Positions 7,860-16,706 of a DNA stretch of 36,470 nucleotides are shown here, in pieces. The stretch is taken from the NCBI GenBank assembly GCA_002733995.1, contig NVXR01000026.1:1-36470 (forward strand), given 5' to 3'. A program made the position numbers and the translations under genes. The notes beneath the pieces were generated by a model. It was given only the letters and a program-made list of their open reading frames with translations. It was not told the DNA's origin and did no database searches. The stretch is from Desulfotalea sp. Its GTDB lineage: Bacteria > Desulfobacterota > Desulfobulbia > Desulfobulbales > Desulfocapsaceae. Numbering within the stretch: position 1 is the stretch's first letter; each line of letters starts with the position of its first letter.

Positions 7860-9278
7860 ATGCAGAGTATTGCGTCCTATAAAACGTTTATGAAAAAGCA
7901 TCATGTTACCTGTCTCAAATATTCCTTATTCCTCTTCTCTCTTTCAGGATTCATTACCCTCTGGTACTCCCCGCAACACATGGCAGAATTTCAGGCAACA
8001 ATTGCGACATCCGTGTGGATACACCCTCTTACCCAACTCGGCTATTTTATCGTGATAGTAACCGTACTGTTTTACCTCTGGCTTGCATTCAACGCCTTTC
8101 GTTATCAGCCCGTCTCTGGGGTTTCAAACCAGGAGTTACCCACTCTGACCGTTGTTGTTCCAGCCTATAACGAAGGCCCTCTTGTACAAAAAACACTACA
8201 CAGCATTGTGACATGTGATTATCCACCAGAAAAGTTACAGTTGATTGCGATAGACGATGGAAGTAAAGACGACACCTGGTCCTATATACAAAAAGCCTTT
8301 CAGCAGTTTCCTGGAAGAATAATTATTATCCGTAAACAAGAAAACCGTGGTAAACGGTGGGCGCTTCACGACGGTTTTAAACAAGCAACGGGTGATATTC
8401 TAGTCACCGTGGACAGTGACTCAGTAGTCGAACGGGACACTCTACGAAATCTAGTCAGCCCCTTTGTGGGAGACTCCGACTGTGGCGCTGTTGCTGGAAA
8501 TGTAAGAGTGCTTAACCGTGAAGCAATCATACCCCGTATGCTTGAGGTCAGTTTTGTCTTCAGCTTTGAATTTATCAGGTCCGCACAAAGTGTTTTACGT
8601 ACTGTCTTTTGCACCCCAGGGGCCCTTGCAGCCTACAGACGAGATCTTGTCATGAACGTTCTGGATGAATGGGTCAACCAGACTTTTCTTGGTCGTGAGG
8701 CAAATATTGGTGAAGACCGAGCTATCACAAATCTTATACTACGTCAGGGGAAAAGCGTTCTATTTCAGCGTAATGCAACGGTGTACACAAATGTCCCGGA
8801 GCAGTATCACAATCTTTGCAAAATGCTTATTCGCTGGGGAAGAAGTAACGTGCGGGAGAGCCTGAAAATGGGTAGTTTTATCTGTAAAAATTTTAGACCC
8901 CACCATCGTACCAGTGCAAGAATATTATGGTTGAGTCAATGTCTATGGTGCGCCTCTTCTCCACTACTGTTGCTTCTGCTCCTCTCTTTGGTTATTCTTT
9001 TCCCAATGCAGCTTACTCTTGCAAGTATTGGAGGAGGAGCCATATGGAGTACCGTCTCGGCTCTTTTTTATGCCAGCCGCTATCGCAGTAGTGATGCGTT
9101 ATGGGCATATGGGTATAGTATCTTTCATTTTTGCGCCCTTACCTGGATAACTCCATACGCCTTATTCACCGCCGGAACAACGGGTTGGCTCACCCGTGAG
9201 ATTCCTCCCCAGGCAGAAGCTACCAGGAGGCATGCGGGTGGTGACAATAACAGGGTTTCAGCTATCGCGTCCAAATAG
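7860..9278 (+). CDS. Membrane glycosyltransferase family 2 (NodC / hyaluronan-synthase-like)
   Basis: A 472-residue processive-type inner-membrane glycosyltransferase, expected to polymerise sugars from a nucleotide-sugar donor and probably pass the chain through the membrane. Two N-terminal membrane segments (about residues 20-38 and 58-80) precede a cytoplasmic GT-A domain with VVPAYNEG, AIDDGSKDD, the DxD motif in VDSDS, and the base-bearing GED. The product-binding motif reads MLIRWGRSNVRES, aligning with QQLRWARS in NodC, but with Met at the usual Gln of QxxRW. Three or so C-terminal membrane segments follow. The ATG at 7860 is preferred over 7743 because AAGGAG precedes it by 8 nt. No export or modification genes are adjacent, so the polysaccharide cannot be named. 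Confidence 0.85.
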   Translation: MQSIASYKTFMKKHHVTCLKYSLFLFSLSGFITLWYSPQHMAEFQATIATSVWIHPLTQLGYFIVIVTVLFYLWLAFNAFRYQPVSGVSNQELPTLTVVVPAYNEGPLVQKTLHSIVTCDYPPEKLQLIAIDDGSKDDTWSYIQKAFQQFPGRIIIIRKQENRGKRWALHDGFKQATGDILVTVDSDSVVERDTLRNLVSPFVGDSDCGAVAGNVRVLNREAIIPRMLEVSFVFSFEFIRSAQSVLRTVFCTPGALAAYRRDLVMNVLDEWVNQTFLGREANIGEDRAITNLILRQGKSVLFQRNATVYTNVPEQYHNLCKMLIRWGRSNVRESLKMGSFICKNFRPHHRTSARILWLSQCLWCASSPLLLLLLLSLVILFPMQLTLASIGGGAIWSTVSALFYASRYRSSDALWAYGYSIFHFCALTWITPYALFTAGTTGWLTREIPPQAEATRRHAGGDNNRVSAIASK

Positions 9279-9618
9279 GCCACCCAACCTAGGCTGCCCA
9301 TTGTCATCACTGGGAAACGTGTGGAGTCGACAGAAACTTTGATGAGCTGCAATCCAGCACGCCAGACAGCCTTTGCAACCCCACCAGAGAGAGATCACCA
9401 CGCTGCAAAAGTTGAACTCACCCCTCACAGCTTCGTCGCAGCAACAAAAAGGTCTATACTTATATTTATTTAACAATAAGGCCCAAGGTTGGTTCGCCTA
9501 AGGACCGGTTGGTTTGAACGGGAAATCTGGAAATCCTTACGTCCCTTTATCAACGTGCCGAAGATCTCTTTGTATCAATATTCGCTTGGCCCAGTCGACA
9601 GCCTTGCATAATTTTTGT
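9279..9618. other. Intergenic gap between convergent genes
   Basis: These 340 bp lie between the 3' ends of the glycosyltransferase and the histidine kinase. A bidirectional terminator would be expected, but no stem with a T tract is evident. GGTTGGTT occurs twice near 9488 and 9508. A 75-codon open frame on the minus strand overlapping the end of the glycosyltransferase has no ribosome-binding site and is treated as chance. Confidence 0.4.
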
Positions 9619-11676
9619 TTAATCAATCAACAGTTTTTCAACATTGTTCAGCGGCAATTCTACAACAAAGACCGCCCCGGGAAGCAAGGAGCTCCCCCTC
9701 AAGATTTTTTCTGGCAGATACTCCTCGGGTGGGGGACTGAAAGCCATGATTTTACCACCATGGTCCTGGATGATTCCAAACGAAACGGAAAGCCCCAATC
9801 CCGTTCCTTTACCTACCTGCTTGGTGGTGAAAAACGGTTCAAAAATTCTCCCCAGATGCTCTGCGGCAATCCCTGTTCCAGTGTCTGCAACACTGACTAC
9901 CAGCTTTTGCCCTTCCACAAAAAACGTGGATTGAACATAGATCTCTCCACCTTGGCCAATCACATCTGCGGCATTATTGAGCAGATTTAACCAGACCTGC
10001 TTAAGACTCTCCTGATCGCCTGACAGTAAAGGTATACCATCACCCAAATCATGTATAATATTGATATGATTCATAGAAAAGGAGTGTTCAACCAGTTTCA
10101 CAACCTGTTGAATTGAGGTGTTAATATCAACAGTCTCACTGACTACGTGGGAATCTCTTGAAAAACCGAGTAAATCTGCAACAATTTTCCGACAAACTTT
10201 GGTTTGTTTTTCGATGATACGCATACCTTCAAGGATTTCCTCATCCTTAATATCGTCGATCATAAGTTGTGAATAACCAAGAATAATACCTAAAGGTGTA
10301 TTGATTTCATGGGCCACCCCTCCGGCCAAATGTCCCAAATCTTCCATCTTTTGGGACTGGATAAGCTGTACCTGAAATTTTTTGAGCATGGAAATATCTC
10401 TAGCAGAAAGAAAAAGTCCTATTATCTCCCCTTCCTGATCATAGACCGGCACCTTGACGACATGAAACCATTTTTGTTCCTTATCGCGTTTGAAAGATAT
10501 CTCCTTGGCCAGGGGGAGTCCTGTGGCCAAAATCTCATTGCTCTCCTTAATATTGACCTCCGCCTGCTGCTCAGTAAAAATATCCGCGTCGGTTTTACCA
10601 ACTATATTGACCTCATCCAGATTAAAATAATCGCAAAACGCCTTACCAGCAAAGGTATAGGACAAATCCTTGTCCTGCAGGGTCAATAAGTCTGGAGTCA
10701 CATTCATGATGGTCTTTAACAATCCCTCTTGCAGGGCTATTGTTTTTTCCCTCTCGGTGAGCTCTTCTATATGATTTTTAACAGTAATTGCCATTGCATC
10801 AAATGCTTCAGCCAAATCCTGCAACTCATCACCAAAATTATGCCTAAAAACCGGACACTCCCGACAGTTCTCCATCTTGAAAGGATATTTTTTATCGCCA
10901 CAATTTGGACACAGGGTACCGGCTAAATACCAACAGCGTCGATGAACGTCACCGTTGGCCGGACACTCTTTGTGGTCACATTCCATAATTTCCCAACAGT
11001 ACTTCTCCAATGAAAACCCGGCTTGCACATCAAGATTCCCCTGCACAATTTCTTCAACCGACCTTCGCAGACGACTCAAACGATACGTGAGGGTCTGGGA
11101 AAACCACAGAGCAAGAATAACCCCCAAGCCAACCACACCGAGCGTACTAATGAGACTAGTCAACCACTGTCTGCGAATCTGAGCATCAATTCCATTTCGA
11201 GACAATCCCAGCCTAACAACTCCTAGACCCTTGTCACCCAGACGAACGTCAACCTTAAAATCATAAACAAACCCCCTTTCTGTTGTCAAAAGAACAGGTT
11301 GTGCTTCTTTATCCACTTTATTGGCCAAGAGAAGATCCGTAGGAAAGCCTCCGGAAAAGGTATATGAAAGGATATTAGAACTGGTATCAGAGAGGAAAAC
11401 ATAGATAACGTCAGCATACTGATTGTCAACATTATCAATCAGATTTTTCATCTGTAAAAAATCCATACTCAGGATGGGCTCCACCAGACGAAACGCCAGA
11501 GCAGAGGTAAGGGCCATACCTCTTTTTCTTCCTTCCTCCTGCAGGGCATTTGCCGACATGGCGGACAATAAAAGTCCAACCCCCAAGCCGCAAAAAACCA
11601 ACATAAAGGTCATCCCCAGAGTAATCTTGGTCCGAAATCTCAGGCGATGCAAAAACCTTACAAGAGAGTTAGTCAA
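9619..11676 (-). CDS. Sensor histidine kinase with HAMP, Cys/Trp-rich insert and PAS domain
   Basis: A 685-residue membrane kinase. Order: membrane segment (about 15-35), a ~135-residue periplasmic sensor, second membrane segment (about 172-192), HAMP, a cysteine-rich module of about 50 residues (CWEIMECDHKECPANG, then CWYLAGTLCPNC and NCRECP), a PAS domain (about 325-435), HisKA with the phosphorylated His in AGGVAHEINTPLG, and an ATPase domain with N-box NLLNNAADV, DTGTGIA and GTGLGLS. There is no receiver domain and no adjacent response regulator. The insert resembles the paired-CW modules of deltaproteobacterial signalling proteins, which may bind metal or sense redox state. Its start overlaps the upstream lipoprotein gene by 8 bp, so the two are translationally coupled. 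Confidence 0.92.
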   Translation of the reverse strand: MTNSLVRFLHRLRFRTKITLGMTFMLVFCGLGVGLLLSAMSANALQEEGRKRGMALTSALAFRLVEPILSMDFLQMKNLIDNVDNQYADVIYVFLSDTSSNILSYTFSGGFPTDLLLANKVDKEAQPVLLTTERGFVYDFKVDVRLGDKGLGVVRLGLSRNGIDAQIRRQWLTSLISTLGVVGLGVILALWFSQTLTYRLSRLRRSVEEIVQGNLDVQAGFSLEKYCWEIMECDHKECPANGDVHRRCWYLAGTLCPNCGDKKYPFKMENCRECPVFRHNFGDELQDLAEAFDAMAITVKNHIEELTEREKTIALQEGLLKTIMNVTPDLLTLQDKDLSYTFAGKAFCDYFNLDEVNIVGKTDADIFTEQQAEVNIKESNEILATGLPLAKEISFKRDKEQKWFHVVKVPVYDQEGEIIGLFLSARDISMLKKFQVQLIQSQKMEDLGHLAGGVAHEINTPLGIILGYSQLMIDDIKDEEILEGMRIIEKQTKVCRKIVADLLGFSRDSHVVSETVDINTSIQQVVKLVEHSFSMNHINIIHDLGDGIPLLSGDQESLKQVWLNLLNNAADVIGQGGEIYVQSTFFVEGQKLVVSVADTGTGIAAEHLGRIFEPFFTTKQVGKGTGLGLSVSFGIIQDHGGKIMAFSPPPEEYLPEKILRGSSLLPGAVFVVELPLNNVEKLLID

Positions 11677-12583
11677 TATTTACCCCCACTTTTTTACTAA
11701 GATCCCGAACTGGATCAAAATCTCGGTCATCAGAAGCCACAAGACCAATGACCTTCGCCGCATCAAGAATGCGCCGATGCTGTGGATTATTTGTGTAGTC
11801 GAGTTTAAGCAGAGCGTTCCTTATTTTTCCGACCACATCCTCTGAAAGTTTGGGACTGCAGGCGTAAACCCATCCGGGATACCACTTGGAACTGTCAATC
11901 ACCTTAAGCTGGGTGATATCAATTTTATCTTTCACTACTCCAAGGGATCCTTCACGTATTGTACCTATTTCGTAAAGCCCTGCATAGACACCCAAGATAA
12001 CATTTTCCTGTCGTCCCCCTGCAAAAAACACTTCTTTGAAATCCTGTAATTTGATACCACGATCGACGAAAAGACCAAGAGGAAATAGATAGCCACCGGC
12101 GGATGAAGGATCGACCGCCACCCACGATTTCCCGCGACAGTCTTCGATTGAACGAATGAGCTGATTATCCTTACGAGCAATTATCTGACCACGAAACTCA
12201 CCCTTCCCATTAGCCTCGATAACTCTTGCCATAGCCCGAGCCCCGTACCGATTTGCCAATTTAACGTAAACAAACGGGTTGGAAAAAGAGATATCAATCT
12301 GCCCCTGTCCAAACATACTAATATAATTATTAAACGACTCTGGAAACACCTGCCGTAAAGGTATCCCGGTCTCCCGAGATAGGTATTCAACAAGTTGATG
12401 ATGACGTCTGAAAGACTCTGTATTTGAGTATTGCGGCAGGTAGGCGTAGGTTACGGCGGGTGCTGGTGGCCTCAATATAATAACCTGCCGCTTATCGAGG
12501 GATACGCTGATCGGCTTATTACTCTCGCGACAAGAAAAGAGAACAAGGCATATAATGAAAAAGAAAAATATGTTTCTAATCAT
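11669..12583 (-). CDS. PhnD-like substrate-binding lipoprotein
   Basis: A 304-residue periplasmic-binding protein of the phosphate/phosphite/phosphonate type. A signal sequence MIRNIFFFFIICLVLFSC ends in a lipobox with Cys at about residue 18, so it is likely lipid-anchored. Family features include the early AYLPQYS segment, DISFSNPFVYVKL, DPSSAGGYLFPLGLF and the later ACSPKLSEDV. It is a normal length for the family. No permease or ATPase genes follow; instead its stop overlaps the start of a histidine kinase, which suggests it serves as a ligand-sensing partner of that kinase rather than in uptake. The ligand is unknown. A GAGGACAGG stretch precedes the ATG. Confidence 0.88.
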   Translation of the reverse strand: MIRNIFFFFIICLVLFSCRESNKPISVSLDKRQVIILRPPAPAVTYAYLPQYSNTESFRRHHQLVEYLSRETGIPLRQVFPESFNNYISMFGQGQIDISFSNPFVYVKLANRYGARAMARVIEANGKGEFRGQIIARKDNQLIRSIEDCRGKSWVAVDPSSAGGYLFPLGLFVDRGIKLQDFKEVFFAGGRQENVILGVYAGLYEIGTIREGSLGVVKDKIDITQLKVIDSSKWYPGWVYACSPKLSEDVVGKIRNALLKLDYTNNPQHRRILDAAKVIGLVASDDRDFDPVRDLSKKVGVNID

Positions 12584-12789
12584 ATATTATACCTGTCCTC
12601 TCAAGCAGGTACTATGAAGGAGCCAAACTATTGTTGTTTAAGCCAGTGACGGTAAAATTTCTCTTCTTTCGATGATACAACTTTACCACAAGATATGATA
12701 ATAATTCAAACAGCACACCTTGTCAGTTCTGGATTTTCACCTATACGATGTTCATACAAAAAAGAGACACTCAACAATAGCCACCACGG

Positions 12790-14484
12790 TCAGTCGATTT
12801 TAAATTGTGATATAAGATGCTTAAGATCACTTGCTAAGATTGCAAGTTGACTTGAAGTATGCTTCACCGACGAACTGCTATTATTTATTGCTGTTGCGGA
12901 TTCACTCACACCCACAATGTCAATCGTGATAGATTGCGACACTGTACTAATTTGACGCACATTTTCATTTACTTCCGTTATCCCCTGGGATGCCTGGTTA
13001 ACGTTTGTTGTTATCTCTGCGGTGGCACACGATTGTTCTTCAACAGAGGTCGCCATCACATTAACAATACCGTTGATCTCAGAAATAACTTCAGAAACAG
13101 CTTCAATCTGCTTAACCGTTAGCTCTGTTGTTTGCTGAACATCTTCAATCTTAACCTTAATATCCATCGTTGCATCGGCTGTTTGCTTCGCCAGTTCCTT
13201 AATTTCGTTGGCGACAACGGCAAAACCCTTGCCAGCGTCTCCTGCTCTTGCAGCCTCTATGGTAGCATTGAGGGCAAGCAGGTTTGTCTGTTCTGATATG
13301 TCGGTTATTGTCTCTGTTACCTGGCTAATATCTGCCGCAGCCTTGCCAAGGCTTGCCATGGAAGTGGTAGCACTTGCCGCCTGTTCAACAGCCTCACCAG
13401 AAATTATTTTCGCCTTGTCTGCATTACGCGATATTTCATTAATCGTCACAGACATCTCTTCTGTTGCAGCAGCCACCATTGCAATATTTGTGGTTGACTC
13501 CTCCATAACGCCTGATACCGTAGAAAGATTAGTTGTCATCTCTTCCACAGCAACCGATACCGATCTCGATTTCCCGGATGTATTTTCTGCCTCACCGCCC
13601 ATTTCAGTAGAAACTTTGGCAAGCAGAACAGACTCATCATTAAGCTTTAGTATGCCATTGCCCATTTCCTGCAGGGTCACTTTTAACTGGTTTGACATTT
13701 GATTAAGTGCATCGAGCAAGGCTCCAACCTCATCTTTTCTGGTATGCTCGATAATACGGCTAAAATCGCCCTTAGCGACCTGGGCTGCAAATAACACTGC
13801 TTCAGCTATCGGATGGGTTATCATACGAGTTATAACAGCACCTAAAACGATCCCAAGAATCAAACCAATACAAACAAGAACGGCTATAACTTTCTTCGCA
13901 CTAGCTCCATGTGAACGCATCTCATCAACAGCATTTTCCGACATTCTTTTCGCTTCCGCATGAAGCGAATCGAGACCAGATTCAAAGGAGTAAATTGCCT
14001 GTTTATAGGGCGTCATGAGTTTATTTGCAGCCTGGGGAGTGAGGGCTTGATCGCCGTTAACGACTGTCACCACCTGCAAAAATCCGCTGGCATATTTTTC
14101 ATAGGCTTGGATTGTAGCACCAACTCCAGACTTGAATGCCCCCGTGAGGTGCGGGTCTTCCCTCACCTGCACGCTTACAGCGTTGAGTAAAGCCCTGATT
14201 TCCGTACCCGCTTCTCTGAATTTCATCACATAGTCAGCCTGCTTACCGGGCTTACCTATGTTAAGCAAAAAGTCCTTCTCGTAACGCCGATGACTGAGCT
14301 CTAAGGCAAGAAGCTCATCAACATCCAAGCGTAATTGAATATCGTTGCTCACCACATCTTCAATGTTGTCATTCGTCGCTGTTATAGTTCTGTAACCCTG
14401 TAATCCCACAATTAAAGTTATAAGTGATGAAAGTAAAAACCCAAGCATCAACTTACCTTTCAAAGAAACATTATCCAAACTCAT
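12790..14484 (-). CDS. Methyl-accepting chemotaxis protein
   Basis: A 564-residue transmembrane chemoreceptor that would signal through CheW/CheA to the flagellar motor. Order: membrane segment (about 11-30), a helical periplasmic sensor of ~160 residues containing [16 protein letters not shown], typical of helical bimodular sensors, second membrane segment (about 195-215), HAMP, then a long cytoplasmic coiled coil with the conserved tip [18 protein letters not shown] and [13 protein letters not shown]. No C-terminal CheR-binding pentapeptide is seen. GGAGG lies 6 nt before the ATG. The gene is followed after 206 bp by the PhnD-like gene on the same strand; whether they are co-transcribed is unclear. 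The ligand cannot be inferred. Confidence 0.95.
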   Translation of the reverse strand: MSLDNVSLKGKLMLGFLLSSLITLIVGLQGYRTITATNDNIEDVVSNDIQLRLDVDELLALELSHRRYEKDFLLNIGKPGKQADYVMKFREAGTEIRALLNAVSVQVREDPHLTGAFKSGVGATIQAYEKYASGFLQVVTVVNGDQALTPQAANKLMTPYKQAIYSFESGLDSLHAEAKRMSENAVDEMRSHGASAKKVIAVLVCIGLILGIVLGAVITRMITHPIAEAVLFAAQVAKGDFSRIIEHTRKDEVGALLDALNQMSNQLKVTLQEMGNGILKLNDESVLLAKVSTEMGGEAENTSGKSRSVSVAVEEMTTNLSTVSGVMEESTTNIAMVAAATEEMSVTINEISRNADKAKIISGEAVEQAASATTSMASLGKAAADISQVTETITDISEQTNLLALNATIEAARAGDAGKGFAVVANEIKELAKQTADATMDIKVKIEDVQQTTELTVKQIEAVSEVISEINGIVNVMATSVEEQSCATAEITTNVNQASQGITEVNENVRQISTVSQSITIDIVGVSESATAINNSSSSVKHTSSQLAILASDLKHLISQFKID

Positions 14485-14616
14485 TTATATCCTCCATATA
14501 TTACTACAATAGTTATTTTTCACGGTTTGCCGTAGAGGAGAAAACCAAAAAAGTATTCACCTAAAAGTGTACAAAATGCACCCACAGACAATCGTGTCAC
14601 AGGAAACGGCAGTAAA

Positions 14617-14633
14617 ACAATGTACTACATTGT
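14617..14633. promoter_or_regulatory. Perfect palindrome upstream of the chemoreceptor gene
   Basis: ACAATGTA C TACATTGT has two perfectly complementary 8-nt arms around a single base, about 130 bp before the chemoreceptor start. Its size and symmetry fit a dimeric regulator operator. No regulator gene is nearby, so this is only a candidate. Confidence 0.4.
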
Positions 14634-15220
14634 AGTATCCTGCTTGTTCATTATAGAGAATAATTCACAAATATTATTTATCAGTAATAATTTAGTAAGT
14701 ATTTTAATTCCCATTACTTGTGAACTTCGTAGAACCTTAAACTGATTTATTTTCCCTCCTTCAGACCCAACTTAAAAGACGTTCACAGTGTTTGGGTAGT
14801 ATAACATTGCTAAATCCCTAAACAACCCATCTTATAAAAATCGTCAATCCATATTCAAATTTTGTTGCAAAAAAGTGACGGAACAGACCGGAAACAGAGA
14901 CAAAAAACAAGCCATGGTATGGCCATTATGTGCAGGAAAAAACGAGGAATTTGGAGGGTTGAATTACCTTTGGTTCTCTACGCAAAACATACGCAATAGT
15001 GGCCGCTAAAAATAACGAAAAAAACAGCTCCGGTGCTGGCCTGCTTTGCCTGCGACGGGAAAGATCAACACAGCATTGAGATGGCTTTCATAAATGGCTG
15101 AATAAGAAATTATTTCAACTCGTAGTAAAAGATATTCAGGAAAAAGTATGCCACTCACCACGAATAGACCATTTTAATGTCAGAGAGGGAAACGGGACAA
15201 CAGAGTGGAGCAATAGAGAA

Positions 15221-15252
15221 TGTCCTGGGTTGCTAAGAGCAGAGCCAGGACA
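15221..15252. repeat. Strong stem-loop
   Basis: TGTCCTGG and CCAGGACA pair perfectly (8 bp), enclosing a second perfect stem TGCT/AGCA with a three-base loop. Only a small internal bulge (GT opposite GAG) interrupts it. There is no T tract, so it is not a standard terminator. Confidence 0.6.
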
Positions 15253-15288
15253 CCGCCCCAGGCGTTATTGAACGCTTTCAAGAATGGG

Positions 15289-15314
15289 CAACAACAACAA
15301 CAACAACAACAACA
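15289..15314. repeat. (CAA)n trinucleotide microsatellite
   Basis: Almost nine uninterrupted CAA units lie in non-coding DNA about 130 bp beyond the 3' end of the HlyD-type gene. Slippage could change its length between isolates, but it sits in no reading frame I can support. Confidence 0.9.
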
Positions 15315-15444
15315 TTACTTATAGATAATATGGACTACAGAATTACCCCATATGGAGAAGGTAATTTATGTTCAGTGGATATAATATTATCGCCGGCCAC
15401 CTTTGTCATTAACTTGCCCCTCCTGCTAATAGGCAGGCACATCA

Positions 15445-16701
15445 TCATCGCTCCGACAGAGCAGAGGAGAGGTTATGAAATAGAGGGTTAATCATATATG
15501 CAAAAAGTGTCCGCTTTCCCGTTAACACGCCTGCCTGAATTGAAACCCCAGGCAACAGAGAATAGAGCTGTTCACCATTTGAAAAAGACGTCTTTTCGGG
15601 TGTTATACGTACCAAGAAGTATGGTTGCCCCTGGGGCTCACTCACCGCATCTGCACTGATATAATCAACAGTACCAAATATGGGCTGAAAACCTCCTGAA
15701 CTGTCGGCCAGGAGTTGGAGTCTGGCCTTTTGGCCTAAATGCACATAACCAATATCGCTAATCATCATCTTCGCTTCAATGAGGAACGAATCACCAGCCG
15801 GAACCAAGGTCAGAACAGTTCCCCCGGGGGGAATTACTGATCCGGGATTATTAACAAAGAGCTTAAACACCGTGCCGCTAACAGGAGCCCTGACAACTGT
15901 CCTTTTTTGGCTATCAACAAATTGATAGAGTCTTTCCTGCAATTCATTTAACTGTTTTCGGGCATAGGCAAGCTCCCTGTTCCATGCTTCTTTTTGCTTA
16001 TGAATCAGACTTTTAAGCCTTGCTTTTTCACGGCTCAAGGTGACATCGATCTTGACAATATTGTTCTTTGCTGATGCAATGTTTGACTCTATGGTATTGG
16101 CCTCCTTCAGCAGGTCAATATGCTCAAATCGATTAGTCAAACCATCTTTTATCAACTGTTCACTTATTTTTACCTGCTCATTAACGAAACCAAGACGGGG
16201 GCTCAAAAAAGTAATTCGACCAAGTTCTGCACTTTTCTCAACCTTACGTAGATCTATCGTTACCCGCTGCTCGCCCACAAGAGCCAGATAATTGAGTCTT
16301 TGGGTGTGGAACAGCTCCAAACCATTTTCCAAGCCAACATCATCAACACACGTTCCAGGCGCAAGCTCCATAACATCCACCCCGTGCAATAAACTTTGCA
16401 AGCGAAGAACATCCACCCCCAATGAAGCCATTCGTACTTCCAGTTCATGAACATCAGCATCTGAACGCGTACTTGACAGTTCAAGTATTGGCTGGCCGGT
16501 TATAACCGTTTCCCCTTCTCTCACCAGGATCTTAGAAACGATGCCCCCTTCCAAATGCTGAATTCTCTTTATCTGCCCAGCAGGAACGACCTCACCTACC
16601 ATCATGGCAGCAACATCAATTTTAAACAGGATTGACCAGAGGAAAAATGCCATCAAAATACCACAGAGAAGCCAGAGTAATGTTCGTTCTTTTTGTATCA
16701 C
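15445..16701 (-). CDS. HlyD-family T1SS periplasmic adaptor (membrane fusion protein)
   Basis: A 418-residue adaptor that should link the inner-membrane ABC exporter to the TolC-like channel. It has a short cytoplasmic tail, one membrane segment (about residues 8-26), a lipoyl-like half-motif at IQHLEGGIVSKILVREGE, long periplasmic helices (about 80-265), the second lipoyl half at VRAPVSGTVFKLFVNNPGS, and a beta-barrel C-terminus with GQKARLQL. Length and order match the type I HlyD family. The start is a GTG 5 nt after the exporter stop, indicating translational coupling. Last gene of the operon. Residues ~254-290 are duplicated as a DNA fragment at 35407-35529. Confidence 0.93.
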   Translation of the reverse strand: MIQKERTLLWLLCGILMAFFLWSILFKIDVAAMMVGEVVPAGQIKRIQHLEGGIVSKILVREGETVITGQPILELSSTRSDADVHELEVRMASLGVDVLRLQSLLHGVDVMELAPGTCVDDVGLENGLELFHTQRLNYLALVGEQRVTIDLRKVEKSAELGRITFLSPRLGFVNEQVKISEQLIKDGLTNRFEHIDLLKEANTIESNIASAKNNIVKIDVTLSREKARLKSLIHKQKEAWNRELAYARKQLNELQERLYQFVDSQKRTVVRAPVSGTVFKLFVNNPGSVIPPGGTVLTLVPAGDSFLIEAKMMISDIGYVHLGQKARLQLLADSSGGFQPIFGTVDYISADAVSEPQGQPYFLVRITPEKTSFSNGEQLYSLLPGVSIQAGVLTGKRTLFAYMINPLFHNLSSALSER

Positions 16702-16706
16702 TGCCT

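Larger units (their letters stand above)
14634..15444. other. Gene-free region between the chemoreceptor and the T1SS operon
   Basis: No intact gene was found here. The stretch around 14940-15180 gives short broken open frames that I cannot assign. From 15181 onward it becomes structured: a strong hairpin at 15221-15252, a second at 15262-15275, and a trinucleotide repeat at 15289-15314. AATTACC/GGTAATT at 15341-15366 encloses CCATATGG and lies just downstream of the HlyD-type gene, but has no T tract. The region mirrors the rearranged DNA at the other end of the T1SS operon. Confidence 0.5.

Noticed and set aside
9125..9352. Minus-strand 75-codon frame overlapping the end of the glycosyltransferase
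   Set aside because: No ribosome-binding site and most of it is antisense to a well-supported gene.
15341..15366. AATTACC/GGTAATT hairpin as terminator of the T1SS operon
   Set aside because: The stem is AT-rich with a 12-nt loop and there is no T tract after it on the minus strand.
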